Positions 41,646 through 50,917 of a stretch of DNA of 64,000 nt are shown here, piece after piece. The notes under the pieces were generated by a model, which was given only the letters and a program-made list of their open reading frames with translations, was not told where the DNA came from and ran no database searches. Source of the stretch: Paenibacillus harenae (GTDB lineage: Bacteria > Bacillota > Bacilli > Paenibacillales > Paenibacillaceae); the NCBI RefSeq assembly GCF_030812415.1, contig NZ_JAUSST010000011.1:27946-91945 (forward strand), read 5' to 3'. The position numbers were made by a program, and so were the translations under genes. The stretch's first letter is position 1. Every line of letters begins with the position of its first letter.

Positions 41646-42701
41646 TTATGGTCGGATTCGTTTAAATTCCATAACGTCATTTACGATTTGTTCAATCTGA
41701 ATCCTCGCATCATCCGTATTGGCCGCTTTCACGACAAAAGAGATTTGTTCATCATGTTCGTTGGAGGAAAACGAATATTTGGGATCATAATAATAGGTAA
41801 GAAGCAATTCCACGGCTGAATGATACTTTTCACTCATCAGACTTGATTGGATTTCTGCCGCAACGGGCGTATGGATTCTGGATTTTATAATTTGGAACGA
41901 TCTTATGCACTCGTCTATATTTTCCCAGGGCTTATAATCGTCAATGATTTGTTTTACGCGAGCCTCGAGGGGGAGCTCCAATCGAATATGTTGCCCTCTT
42001 GCTCTCAAATCCGTCATAAGATCCGGGACTGTTATATTGCCAATTCGACGGCTCTCCGCTTCAAACAATACATGAGAAGATTGTGCATTCGCTTGTAATT
42101 CGTCAAGAAGCAACGAATCGAACATTTTTTGGTTATGTGACTTCAAACCGATCGAACCAAAGATAGATCCTCGATGGCCGGCTAGAGCTTCAAGATCCAA
42201 GACGGGATGTCCATTTTGCTTCATGTCGCGCAAGATGATCGTTTTACCGCTGCCCGTGTTTCCATGTAAAACGAACGACTGCGGTTCAAATTGGATTTCC
42301 CTCAATTGATCCACTACATATTGGCGATAAGCGCGGTACCCTCCCGAAATCCGATAAACCCGGATTCCCATAAGAGACAAAACTGTCGCAGTCGTTTTAC
42401 TCCTCATGCCTCCACGCCAACAGAAGACAGTCTTATTCTCTGCTATATTGGCAAAGGTTTTGATGAAAGACGGCAATTTGGCCGAAAATATTTCCAAGCC
42501 TCTCTCTTTTGCCGCTTGTACGTTGACTTGCTTGTAAATGGTTCCAACTTCCGCTCGTTCCTGGTCGTCGAATAGCGGAATGTTTAGACTGCCGGGTATA
42601 GTGGCTTCATTATATTCGGATGGAGATCTTACATCGATCAGTACGAGTTCTCTCCGATTTCGAAGTTCATAACATTCCTCGATCGTGATGTCTTGAAACA
42701 T
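41646..42701 (-). CDS. selU: tRNA 2-selenouridine synthase
   Basis: The protein has 351 residues (also named MnmH/YbbB). The N-terminal rhodanese domain (1-125) carries the catalytic Cys94 in VFCWRGGMRSK. The C-terminal P-loop domain has GNTGSGKT (147-154). It replaces sulfur with selenium in 2-thiouridine at the tRNA wobble position using selenophosphate. AAGGAG lies 10 bases before the ATG. It follows selD on the same strand with a 27-bp gap, so both form an operon devoted to selenium use in tRNA. No selA/selB is in the window. Confidence 0.95.
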   Translation of the reverse strand: MFQDITIEECYELRNRRELVLIDVRSPSEYNEATIPGSLNIPLFDDQERAEVGTIYKQVNVQAAKERGLEIFSAKLPSFIKTFANIAENKTVFCWRGGMRSKTTATVLSLMGIRVYRISGGYRAYRQYVVDQLREIQFEPQSFVLHGNTGSGKTIILRDMKQNGHPVLDLEALAGHRGSIFGSIGLKSHNQKMFDSLLLDELQANAQSSHVLFEAESRRIGNITVPDLMTDLRARGQHIRLELPLEARVKQIIDDYKPWENIDECIRSFQIIKSRIHTPVAAEIQSSLMSEKYHSAVELLLTYYYDPKYSFSSNEHDEQISFVVKAANTDDARIQIEQIVNDVMEFKRIRP

Positions 42702-42728
42702 AGTTTAATGACTCCTTATTGGTTTATC

Positions 42729-43778
42729 TTAACGTACCGCGATTCGACCGGCATGTTCGGTTGTTGCTTCACCGATTATCCGCGCTTCAACGCCGGCTTG
42801 CTTGAGCTCATCCAACATCCGTTCTGCCTGCTCTGCCGCAACGGCAATTAATAAACCGCCCGAGGTCACTGCATCGCAAAGAATCCAACGGTCGATTTGA
42901 TTCATCGTTTCGGGGAACACAACGTCATTTTCAATATGCATAAAGTTATTTTTCGTACCGCCTGGAACAAAACCTTTTTCGGCAAGTTCTCTCACCCGAG
43001 GGAGCTTTGGAACATCTTCGTTAACGATTGTTATTCCAACCTCGCTTCCTTTAGCCATTTCCAACGCATGTCCGATTAAACCGAAGCCCGTTACGTCTGT
43101 ACATGCATGTGTATCATATTTATTCATGATTTCGGCTGATGTCTTATTTAAAGTAGCCATTACGCGAGTAACTCGTTCTATTTCTTCCATGCTTAATTGT
43201 TCCTTCTTGATAGAGGTTGTCATGATGCCAACGCCAATCGGTTTTGTAAGGATAAGCTTGTCTCCAGGTTTGGCGCCCGCATTGGTTTTAATATGATCCG
43301 GATGAATCAATCCGGTGACGGCCAGACCGAATTTAGGCTCCTTATCGTCAATGGAATGCCCGCCAACGAGCGTAGCCCCGGCTTCCATCACTTTATCCGC
43401 AGCACCCCGCAGGATGTCCGTTAATATGCTTTTATCCAAGGTCGATATCGGAAAGGCAACAATGTTTAACACCGTTAACGGCTTTCCTCCCATTGCGTAT
43501 ATATCGCTAATCGCGTTAGCTGCGGCAATTTGTCCGAATGAATACGGATCATCCACGATTGGCGTGAAGAAATCCACGGTTTGAACTAATGCCAGATCGT
43601 CGCTTATTCGAAATACGCCGGCATCGTCGCTTGTTTCGATGCCCACAAGCAAATCCGGATTGTGCTGGGCGGCCGGAAGACCGGCTATAACCTGTTTTAA
43701 ATCCGCTGGACCTATTTTGCAGCCGCATCCTCCCTTGCTGGATAGGGATGTTAGCTTTATTGTATCATTTGGATTCAT
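42729..43778 (-). CDS. selD: Selenide, water dikinase (selenophosphate synthase), Cys form
   Basis: The protein has 349 residues. The active-site loop GGCGCKIGP has C18, C20 and K21; the position that is selenocysteine in some organisms is a normal Cys codon (TGC) here, so no SECIS/UGA decoding is needed. Later motifs of the PurM fold are visible: AISDIYAMGGKPLTVLN, LVGGHSIDDKEPKFGLAVTG and TDVTGFGLIGHALEMA. It makes selenophosphate from selenide and ATP for SelU. The start at 43778 has AGGAAGG upstream. Divergent from the YraQ-like permease gene. Confidence 0.95.
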   Translation of the reverse strand: MNPNDTIKLTSLSSKGGCGCKIGPADLKQVIAGLPAAQHNPDLLVGIETSDDAGVFRISDDLALVQTVDFFTPIVDDPYSFGQIAAANAISDIYAMGGKPLTVLNIVAFPISTLDKSILTDILRGAADKVMEAGATLVGGHSIDDKEPKFGLAVTGLIHPDHIKTNAGAKPGDKLILTKPIGVGIMTTSIKKEQLSMEEIERVTRVMATLNKTSAEIMNKYDTHACTDVTGFGLIGHALEMAKGSEVGITIVNEDVPKLPRVRELAEKGFVPGGTKNNFMHIENDVVFPETMNQIDRWILCDAVTSGGLLIAVAAEQAERMLDELKQAGVEARIIGEATTEHAGRIAVR

Positions 43779-43934
43779 CGTTTTCCTTCCTCTCATGCTT
43801 ACCGTTGTAATCGTTATTAAAATCGTACATGAAGTTTCAAGCGAACGCAAATTCATTATTGCCTGATTCGTCCTTATAATGTGGTATAATCCACTTTAGA
43901 CTCAGTTCATAAATCATAGTTGCTGGAGGATATA

Positions 43935-44999
43935 ATGACACCCTATCAAAGTTCGAAATACTTACCACAAGAGAATACACGCAAAGCGTGGTTGCTAATC
44001 GGTATCTTCATTGTCATTACGGCACTTGGATTGGCTTATGTAAAGTGGTGGCCCTATTACGGCAAAGCTTTATTAGCAGCGGATCAGCACTCGATAGGAA
44101 CGTCTATTCTGACGGGAATAGGTGCCGATCAAGCGATATCCATATGGCAATCCGCTTCTCAGTATACCATTACTTATTTCAAAGCGGTTTGGAAAGCGGC
44201 ATTACTCGGCATGATCGTCGCTACATTGATTCAAGCCTTGCTGCCTGCCAACTGGCTCCAAAAGCTGCTTGGACGCTCTTCGATGAAGAGCACTTTAATT
44301 GGCGGAGTTTCTTCGCTGCCTACCATGATGTGCTCATGCTGTGCCGCACCAATTGCCGCGGGCATGCATAAACAACAGGTATCCATCGGGGCAAGTCTTG
44401 CTTTCTGGCTAGGAAATCCCCTATTAAACCCGGCAACGCTTGTGTTTATGTCGTTTGTGCTTTCTTGGAAGTTTACCGTTTTACGCGTCGTTTTTGGACT
44501 CCTGGTTACTTTTGGCATCAGCTATGTTGCAAATCGATTTGCAAACCCGAACAAAGTAAACGAATTGGTTGCATCTCAATTGTCGACAACTTCAAACGAA
44601 CAGCATGCTTTATGGACGCGATGGATAAGCAGTTTTGGAAAGATGTTCCTTCAAGTCGTTCCGGCTTACGTTATCTCCGTATTCATATTAGGAGCCTTAC
44701 AAAACGTTATGTTTCCTGTATGGGCGAATGAAGGCTTCCTTGTCATTGTTCTTTTTGCAATCGTTGGGACGCTATTCGTTATTCCGACAGCTGCCGAAAT
44801 ACCGATCATTCAATCTTTTCTTTCCCTTGGAGTTCATGCAGGTCCTGCAGCCGCTTTGCTCATCACGCTGCCGGCAGTTAGCCTGCCCTCTCTCCTTCTT
44901 GTTTCTAGAGCCTTTCCGCCGAAAGTACTGACATTTGTTACTCTCTCCGTATTAACGCTTGGTATAGTTTGCGGCGTGATTGGTCAATTGTGGTTATGA
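43935..44999 (+). CDS. YraQ-like permease (DUF318 family)
   Basis: The protein has 354 residues and eight or more membrane segments, arranged as two related halves. The family hallmark after the third or fourth helix is GGVSSLPTMMCSCCAAPIAAG with a CSCC motif, and FWLGNPLLNPATLVFM. Substrates of this family are not settled; some relatives occur in metal and arsenic loci. Here it is divergent from selD-selU, which suggests transport of a selenium compound (inference), with cysteines that could carry selenium. GGAGGATATA precedes the ATG at 43935. Confidence 0.8.
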   Translation: MTPYQSSKYLPQENTRKAWLLIGIFIVITALGLAYVKWWPYYGKALLAADQHSIGTSILTGIGADQAISIWQSASQYTITYFKAVWKAALLGMIVATLIQALLPANWLQKLLGRSSMKSTLIGGVSSLPTMMCSCCAAPIAAGMHKQQVSIGASLAFWLGNPLLNPATLVFMSFVLSWKFTVLRVVFGLLVTFGISYVANRFANPNKVNELVASQLSTTSNEQHALWTRWISSFGKMFLQVVPAYVISVFILGALQNVMFPVWANEGFLVIVLFAIVGTLFVIPTAAEIPIIQSFLSLGVHAGPAAALLITLPAVSLPSLLLVSRAFPPKVLTFVTLSVLTLGIVCGVIGQLWL

Positions 45000-45020
45000 A
45001 TCCGAGGCAGCTTCACGACC

Positions 45021-46115
45021 TTAAACCTTTATATTATTTGGTTTCCGATAAACCAGCATGATTAGAAAGAGAAAAAGCGGTATCGCGATCTGAAAGATTA
45101 GAAACAAGGGAGGCATCTTCTCTAAACCTACCCACATATGATGGGTGTAATTGGGTGATATAAGGGATGCTGCGTATATAGCAATCCCCAACGGTATCAC
45201 CCACTTTTTCAAACCAATACCTGTTATTTTCTGCAAGCCAGTCACTGCGCCGACAAAAAAAGCTGCCATTTTAATTCCTAAACCCATAAATAGGATTAAA
45301 ACGAAAAGCACGTCCATTCGTTCAAAAACGTCGATGATTTCAATCAACTGAATAACTTGCAAGAGCGGAACCGTGCTTTTTTCCACAAGATGAGGTCCGA
45401 GGACAAGAAAGTTCATTTGATTGATTATAGTTAGAAAAATCGCAACGAATAAGTAAGAAGTAAGTACGGGTCGGCGCAGCCTTCTTCTTACCTTGACAAG
45501 GGGGAAAAACACGAGAAAAAGGACAAGCTGCCCGAACGGAAAGGCTACAATTTCCGGGAATGCCGCGTTCCATATCGGTTTCCAACCCTGTTCAAGTAAT
45601 GGTCGCATTTGTTCATATTCAATCAAACCCGTCCCCACTGTCATCGTGCCTAAAAAAAGATAGCTGAGGATCATGATTGGAAACAGAGCAAGACTAGTCA
45701 AAAACAGCACACGGGCGCCATATCGTACCGTATTGCCGACGACGAGTACGGATAACAACAAGATGATAAGCAGCGGTGTCCTATTTAACAAAACCAACAC
45801 AGTCAATTCTCCCAAATCCCGCAACACGCGAGATGCCTCATAAGCAAAATAAACGATAAAGGATAAGCCGATAATCGTACCTGCCCATTTCCCGAAATAA
45901 TAGCGGCATAGTTCGAAGAGATCCCGCTCAGGGTCCCTATAATAGATCGCCAGATACAGCAGCGTAAGCGCCAATCCGATAGATGCAGCTATAATCATAG
46001 CCAGCCAAGCATCCTGTTTAGCCTCCGACCCGAGCATGAATAAGGTTGTGCTTCCGATCTCGAATAGGATTAAGGTGCTGACCAGTTCCGGCAACTCGAT
46101 TGTCGGCTTACTCAT
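45021..46115 (-). CDS. Germinant receptor permease-like subunit B (GerAB/ArcD/ProY family), locus 2
   Basis: The protein has 364 residues and about ten membrane helices, starting ELPELVSTLILFEIGSTTLF with EAKQDAWLAMIIA after helix 1, and GWKPIWNAAFPEIVAFPFGQ in the middle. Its ATG overlaps the stop of the C gene by four bases (ATGA). Last gene of locus 2, whose order is A-C-B with no D gene. Confidence 0.92.
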   Translation of the reverse strand: MSKPTIELPELVSTLILFEIGSTTLFMLGSEAKQDAWLAMIIAASIGLALTLLYLAIYYRDPERDLFELCRYYFGKWAGTIIGLSFIVYFAYEASRVLRDLGELTVLVLLNRTPLLIILLLSVLVVGNTVRYGARVLFLTSLALFPIMILSYLFLGTMTVGTGLIEYEQMRPLLEQGWKPIWNAAFPEIVAFPFGQLVLFLVFFPLVKVRRRLRRPVLTSYLFVAIFLTIINQMNFLVLGPHLVEKSTVPLLQVIQLIEIIDVFERMDVLFVLILFMGLGIKMAAFFVGAVTGLQKITGIGLKKWVIPLGIAIYAASLISPNYTHHMWVGLEKMPPLFLIFQIAIPLFLFLIMLVYRKPNNIKV

Positions 46116-47341
46116 TTTTTTCCCCCGCTCTTCCCTTCCGATTCGACGAAAGCCTTACTGAAAAAACCCGGATGTTGGATTGTTGCTTTCACGTGAACGT
46201 CGAGCTTTATCTCGCCTAGCTCTTTTTCTGCCCAAGTTTCTTTTATTTCATTCCAATCCCGGGGGTATTTCCGATGGACATGCCCGGCAAACCCGGGCAG
46301 ATCTACTTGCATCCGCTGTACCGCCTTCCACCCTAGATGGATGTAATTCTGAATTTGTTTCTCTATTTCTTTTTCCATTTCCCCACTAGCCTTTAGGTCG
46401 GCAGGATCAGCCGGGCAGGTCGATTCTGTCAGAACCCCGCCTACCTTTACCTTCAGCTGCATCTTATAGTCGTTCCCTTCCTTTATCGGTGTTACTCGCG
46501 TTTTCGCTGTTCTAATTTTGAAGGAGGCAAAATTTCGGGTAGATTCGGACCCTGGGCAACTGAAGGAAATGCTGCTCATTTTAATCTTGTCAGACATCCA
46601 CGAAACACCAAAGCTCTCCTGCCAGGTCATCCATCCAATTAAGCGATCTTCTTTGAACACCCCCAGTCGGGAAAGCTTAAGTTTTTCCTTGGAAGAGGTT
46701 TTCTTGAAAACATCAAGCGATTCCAGGGCCTTCCCCCCATCTCCGGCTACACTGATTTCAGGTACGCCGGCTGATTTTGAATCCGAACTTATTTGTTTAG
46801 CCAGCTCGTACATTTTGATAGGCGGAATAAAACCGGACATGCTTCCTTCCTTATTCAGAATCTGGGCAAGAGCGACGCCCGGAAGTTTTTCCGGAGGGAT
46901 AAGATCCTTCAGCACGTCGCTAGCCTTTCCCGAGGCAAGAAGCACGTATACCGATTCCCGGGCTTCAGCCGTCCGTAGATAGAGGTCGATAATTTGACTA
47001 ATTCCTTCCTCTGCCGCTTCTCTTCCGATGATAAGCACGTTATTATGCGCAAAATATAAAAAACGGGAATTTTCTAGATTACTCTTATTGAGCGCTTGCT
47101 GGATCGTTTTTTCTTTCGTCGAGAACACATGTATCGCTGACCCCGAACCACCCGAACCTCCGGTCCCTCCGACTGTCATCGCTGAAGGAACGATAACTTG
47201 CAAGGTCATTAACCAATTTCCGTCCACACGGTCGTATCCCGTAGCGCTAGTAATGCTTATTTCATTTAATTCCGTTCGATTCCAGCATCCGGACAAGAGC
47301 ATGCACAATATAACCATAATGAAGAATCGGTACCGGCCCAT
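46112..47341 (-). CDS. Ger(x)C family germinant receptor lipoprotein (subunit C), locus 2
   Basis: The protein has 409 residues. The lipobox is MLLSGCWNRTELNE, the family motif. After the signal a Gly/Ser-rich insert (GGTGGSGGSGSA, about 63-74) is unusual compared with the other C subunits in the window. The C-terminal domain ends with RKYPRDWNEIKETW. The ATG at 47341 is chosen over the one two codons earlier because AGAGGAG then sits at a normal distance. It begins 22 bp after the A gene. Confidence 0.92.
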   Translation of the reverse strand: MGRYRFFIMVILCMLLSGCWNRTELNEISITSATGYDRVDGNWLMTLQVIVPSAMTVGGTGGSGGSGSAIHVFSTKEKTIQQALNKSNLENSRFLYFAHNNVLIIGREAAEEGISQIIDLYLRTAEARESVYVLLASGKASDVLKDLIPPEKLPGVALAQILNKEGSMSGFIPPIKMYELAKQISSDSKSAGVPEISVAGDGGKALESLDVFKKTSSKEKLKLSRLGVFKEDRLIGWMTWQESFGVSWMSDKIKMSSISFSCPGSESTRNFASFKIRTAKTRVTPIKEGNDYKMQLKVKVGGVLTESTCPADPADLKASGEMEKEIEKQIQNYIHLGWKAVQRMQVDLPGFAGHVHRKYPRDWNEIKETWAEKELGEIKLDVHVKATIQHPGFFSKAFVESEGKSGGKK

Positions 47342-47363
47342 GGTCATTCTCCTCTATTGCTTT

Positions 47364-48971
47364 TTATATGCTGCTGTCCCCCTCTTCCGGCCCCTTGTTT
47401 GCCGCATGCTGCTGTTTGAACGAAGACTGCCTAACCTTATTCTGAACGCTAATGACGGCGGGGCGTGTCTTCATTGACCGCCATGGCACCCTAATCAGCG
47501 TGTCCTTAAGGTTCGACCATCTTAGAGGCGCGAGCGGTGTGAAATAGGGAACGCCAAAAGAGCTCAACGAGACGATATGAACAAGGATCGGAACCGCCCC
47601 GGCCAAAATTCCGAATAAACCAAACATGCCTGCAAGCAGCATTAACGCGAAACGGACAAGCCGTACTGCCGAAGCCATATTGAAATTAGGCATTACGAAG
47701 CTCGCGATAGCCGTAAAGGATACAACGATGACCATGGCCCCCGAGACGAGTCCTGCTTGAACGGCCGCTTGACCCAATACGAGAGCTCCAACGATAGAAA
47801 TCGCCGGACCGATTACCCTCGGCATCCGAACGCCCGCTTCGCGTATAACCTCGAACGTTATTTCCATTAGCAAAGCCTCGAGCAAGGCAGGAAGCGGGGT
47901 ACCTTCCCGTTGGGCAGCGAGGCTGATCAATAAGGTTGTTGGCAGCATTTCCTGCTGGAAGGTCGTTACGGCGATATAGATCGAAGGAAGAAACAGAGCA
48001 ATGAAAAATGAAAATAAACGGATAATCCGGAGAAAAGAAGAAATGTCGTAGCGCTGGTAATAGTCTTCGCTAGATTGAAAAAACTTAAAAAAAGTAACCG
48101 GCAAAAGTAACACGAAAGGCGTCCCGTCAACGATGACAGCCACGTTGCCCTCCAATAAGTTGCCCGCTACAGCGTCAGGACGTTCCGTATTGATCATGGT
48201 TGGAAACGGAGTAAATGTTTTATCTTGAATGAACTCCTCGATATAGCCGCTTTCCAGCACGCTATCGGTATCAATCGCATCGAGACGGCTTAGTAACTCT
48301 TCAATCACTTCGGGGTTTGCTAGTCCTTGAATATAGATGACTGCTATTCTTGTTTGCGTGTAACGGCCGATCGTACGACTCTCGATTCGCAGCTCCGGCG
48401 TTCTCAGCTTTTGTCTCAACAAAGCGATATTAACCGAAAGTTCTTCCGTGAACCCCTCTTTCGGCCCGCGTACGACGGTCTGCGAGGAAGGCTCTTCGAC
48501 GGACCGTCTTATCCCGCCCGATATCGAGACCGTTACAGCCCCGGGTAAGCCTTCAACGGCAACAACGGCTTCTCCATTCAAAATAGCGGTCAAGAGCGAA
48601 CCTAACGTGTTCACTGCCTTTATACCGCCTATTGGAATAATGCCTTTTAAATGATTAACTGGATTATTTGAAAATGAGGAAAAACGGGTATTTCCGGCAA
48701 TGAGCGCTTCCATCAATTCACTGAGCTGCTTCTGGTCAATCAACCCTTCGATATAACTTATCGCTATCTGGCTATTGCCGGATTCAGCATTTGCCAACTC
48801 CCGAATGATGAAATCGGAGCTGGTGCCTATTCTTGTACGAAGAATGGAAAGCGTTTCGGAGAGTGAGGCGTCCAGAACTGCCTCGTCGTTATTAACGGAT
48901 TCTTGTTCCTTTTCATTTCGCTTTGTTTTTATGTTCTTAACGTTTTTTCTGAATCGGCGAAAGACGTTCAC
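47364..48971 (-). CDS. Spore germinant receptor subunit A (GerA family), locus 2
   Basis: The protein has 535 residues, starting at GTG with AGGAGG seven bases upstream. The N-terminal cytoplasmic domain contains VVRGPKEGFTEELSVN and SVLESGYIEEFIQDKTFTPF; the membrane part has AAQREGTPLPALLEALLMEITFEVIREAGVRMP. The first 30 residues are unusually basic (FRRFRKNVKNIKTKRNEK). First gene of the A-C-B locus 2. Confidence 0.92.
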   Translation of the reverse strand: MNVFRRFRKNVKNIKTKRNEKEQESVNNDEAVLDASLSETLSILRTRIGTSSDFIIRELANAESGNSQIAISYIEGLIDQKQLSELMEALIAGNTRFSSFSNNPVNHLKGIIPIGGIKAVNTLGSLLTAILNGEAVVAVEGLPGAVTVSISGGIRRSVEEPSSQTVVRGPKEGFTEELSVNIALLRQKLRTPELRIESRTIGRYTQTRIAVIYIQGLANPEVIEELLSRLDAIDTDSVLESGYIEEFIQDKTFTPFPTMINTERPDAVAGNLLEGNVAVIVDGTPFVLLLPVTFFKFFQSSEDYYQRYDISSFLRIIRLFSFFIALFLPSIYIAVTTFQQEMLPTTLLISLAAQREGTPLPALLEALLMEITFEVIREAGVRMPRVIGPAISIVGALVLGQAAVQAGLVSGAMVIVVSFTAIASFVMPNFNMASAVRLVRFALMLLAGMFGLFGILAGAVPILVHIVSLSSFGVPYFTPLAPLRWSNLKDTLIRVPWRSMKTRPAVISVQNKVRQSSFKQQHAANKGPEEGDSSI

Positions 48972-49206
48972 GCCGTACCCTCCTGACCTTTCCCTCCTTT
49001 TGCTTCATGAGGTTTTAGGTTATTTTCTCCACCACTTGAAATTTTATGCTTTAAGAGCCCTGATTCCAGCTGTAAAGGATGACATTTTCCCAAAATCAGT
49101 CGCAAAAAATGATGTTTTGCGTTTCCTATTGCTTTGTATGAAGTTAATAGTGTATTATTTGACCTTAGCGTAGGAAAACAAATAGAACTGTGGAGGGTAT
49201 GTTTAA

Positions 49207-49416
49207 ATGCAACAGAAAATTAAACTTCAAGAAGGTCAAAGACTAATTACGAACAAGGATTTTGAAGTAGCGATTGCTGCAAAAGCGATAATCAAACCCA
49301 TGCAAAACGGTATGCAGATTAGACCCGCCTCTACAATAATCGGATATAACGAGGATTCGATTCGGATGTCCGACGGAAGCATTATCCATAGAGCAGCAAA
49401 TTCGTTTTTCGTATAA
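49207..49416 (+). CDS. Small conserved-looking protein, unknown
   Basis: The protein has 69 residues, soluble, with beta-rich pattern and no cysteines. GGAGG lies ten bases before the ATG and a strong terminator follows, which argues for a real single-gene unit. The end GYNEDSIRMSDGSIIHRAANSFFV resembles a small beta-barrel or SH3-like piece, but no family is recognised. It lies upstream of, and divergent from, germination locus 2. Confidence 0.65.
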   Translation: MQQKIKLQEGQRLITNKDFEVAIAAKAIIKPMQNGMQIRPASTIIGYNEDSIRMSDGSIIHRAANSFFV

Positions 49417-49437
49417 AAAGTTTACCCATGCACACAT

Positions 49438-49477
49438 AAAAAGCCCACCTGAATCTGAATAGGTGAGCTTTTTTTTA
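49438..49477 (+). terminator. Intrinsic terminator of the 69-residue gene
   Basis: AAAAGCCCACCT pairs with AGGTGAGCTTTT across a 10-base loop and is followed by a T run. Confidence 0.75.
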
Positions 49478-49494
49478 TATGGGCTTACTAAATT

Positions 49495-49870
49495 TCAATC
49501 TCCTTTTGTCATATTAGTTAGGTATTGGATTACCTTTTCCCGCAATTCGCTGTCCAAATCCCCCACCCCAAGTATTTCGGAAAACCATAATCCATCGACT
49601 GCTAATCGAACGATAGTCCCGAGTACCGGATCAAGCCCATCATTTTCAATTTTCTTTTGCAAGTTGGAATACTCCGTTTGGGCTGTTCGTTGATGCTTCT
49701 ACCATCGCGTTTATCAAAGCTTGCTTATTGGGAAAGTGATGGAGTAACCCTCCTTTGCTGATTCCCGCTTCTTTCGCGACGGCCTCTAGCGTAAGTTTCT
49801 CGGCTCCAAGAGTTTTCACGATCGTTGAAGCGGCAAATAAAATAAGATGACGCTTGGAATTGCTATTCAT
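49495..49870 (-). pseudogene. TetR family regulator, broken by deletion and frameshift
   Basis: The first 62 codons give a normal TetR helix-turn-helix (LTLEAVAKEAGISKGGLLHHF and PNKQALINAMVE), then the frame ends at codon 75. A second frame, overlapping it, continues with a typical TetR C-terminal segment: LQKKIENDGLDPVLGTIVRL, AVDGLWFSEILG and an LREKVIQYL helix, stopping at 49495. Together only about 125 residues remain against about 185-190 expected, so roughly 50-60 codons of the middle are missing as well as the frame being shifted. No intact target efflux gene is adjacent. Confidence 0.75.
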
Positions 49871-50064
49871 ACGATTTTCACCTCAAATTAAGCATACCGT
49901 CCGGACAGTTTAAACGTCAAATATCATAAAGTCGTTTAGGTATTTAGGAATAAGATTGACTGGAATCGGCAAACTAAATATGGATACCGCCTCCAACTAA
50001 TTCGCTAACGGGAGTTGATCTTATCCCAAACTTTGTTCCGTATCTTCTCCTCATTGTAATCAGT

Positions 50065-50874
50065 TTGCTATTACTCGCCTTCTCATGGCGCAAAACGAAA
50101 AGCGTTAAAATCATACCGTTCTATCTTTGCATTTCCGGGATCATCTATATTTTTGAATTAGTCGTCTTCATTATTTTAAAAAGTTACGACTATATGCCCG
50201 GCATTTTCAAGGACCGTTTTTATGACAGCGCCCTTGGAGCCGTCGTATCCAATGGATTTATAGCGCCGGCTGCATGCGTTTTTATCGCTGCGTTTGGCGT
50301 AGGCCTTTGGTGGATTCTACTTATCGTCGCCGGATTTATGGGGATTGAAGAAACATTTATTCTTTTGGGGATTTACGAGCATCATTGGTGGAAATCCATA
50401 TATTCGGCCATAGGCTTTACCGTTCTTTTTTTAACGGGGAAGTGGTTATGGCACAAAATACACGGATTAAACCATCCTTATTTTTTTCGTTTGATCGTAA
50501 TCTACCTTATCAATGTCTCTTTGCAGGGGTCCGTCTTCTTTTTTTATATCGTGTTATTTCATCAAATTGAGTTTCATTCCGGTTGGTTTGAAGATCCTTC
50601 CAGGGACACCATTGCCTTTGCTACATTAATCGTACACATCGACTCCATTTTGTATGCTTTAGTCGTTTCATTGCGGGCGCACTGGTTCTGGAAAGCAAGC
50701 TTAATTGCCGTTTTGGGATGTTGTTTTCTTTGGCTTATGCGACTGGGCATTCTATTCACTTCGGGAATATGGCCGGTGATCGTATTGATTTTACTCCAAA
50801 TTGGTGTTCTGCTGCTGTTGATCGGCATCCATCGTATTTTAACTGAAAAATCAACCGCAGATGGTTATCTTTAA
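50065..50874 (+). CDS. Polytopic membrane protein of germination locus 3, unknown
   Basis: The protein has at least 269 residues and seven or eight membrane helices rich in aromatic residues, with little soluble part. The first canonical start in frame is a TTG at 50065 without a binding site. The frame is open back to 49978 and already hydrophobic from about 50020 (IPNFVPYLLLIVISLL), so the real start is probably upstream; GGGAG at 50010-50014 would fit a non-standard ATC at 50023. It is the first gene of a four-gene run that ends with a GerB-type permease. No family is recognised. Confidence 0.65.
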   Translation: MLLLAFSWRKTKSVKIIPFYLCISGIIYIFELVVFIILKSYDYMPGIFKDRFYDSALGAVVSNGFIAPAACVFIAAFGVGLWWILLIVAGFMGIEETFILLGIYEHHWWKSIYSAIGFTVLFLTGKWLWHKIHGLNHPYFFRLIVIYLINVSLQGSVFFFYIVLFHQIEFHSGWFEDPSRDTIAFATLIVHIDSILYALVVSLRAHWFWKASLIAVLGCCFLWLMRLGILFTSGIWPVIVLILLQIGVLLLLIGIHRILTEKSTADGYL

Positions 50875-50917
50875 TCTTCGGAGCATCCAAAAGTTCATAA
50901 TGAAAGGAGTCTTATCG

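Noticed and set aside
42729..43778. Possible selenocysteine codon in selD
   Set aside because: The active-site codon is TGC, and no in-frame TGA occurs there.
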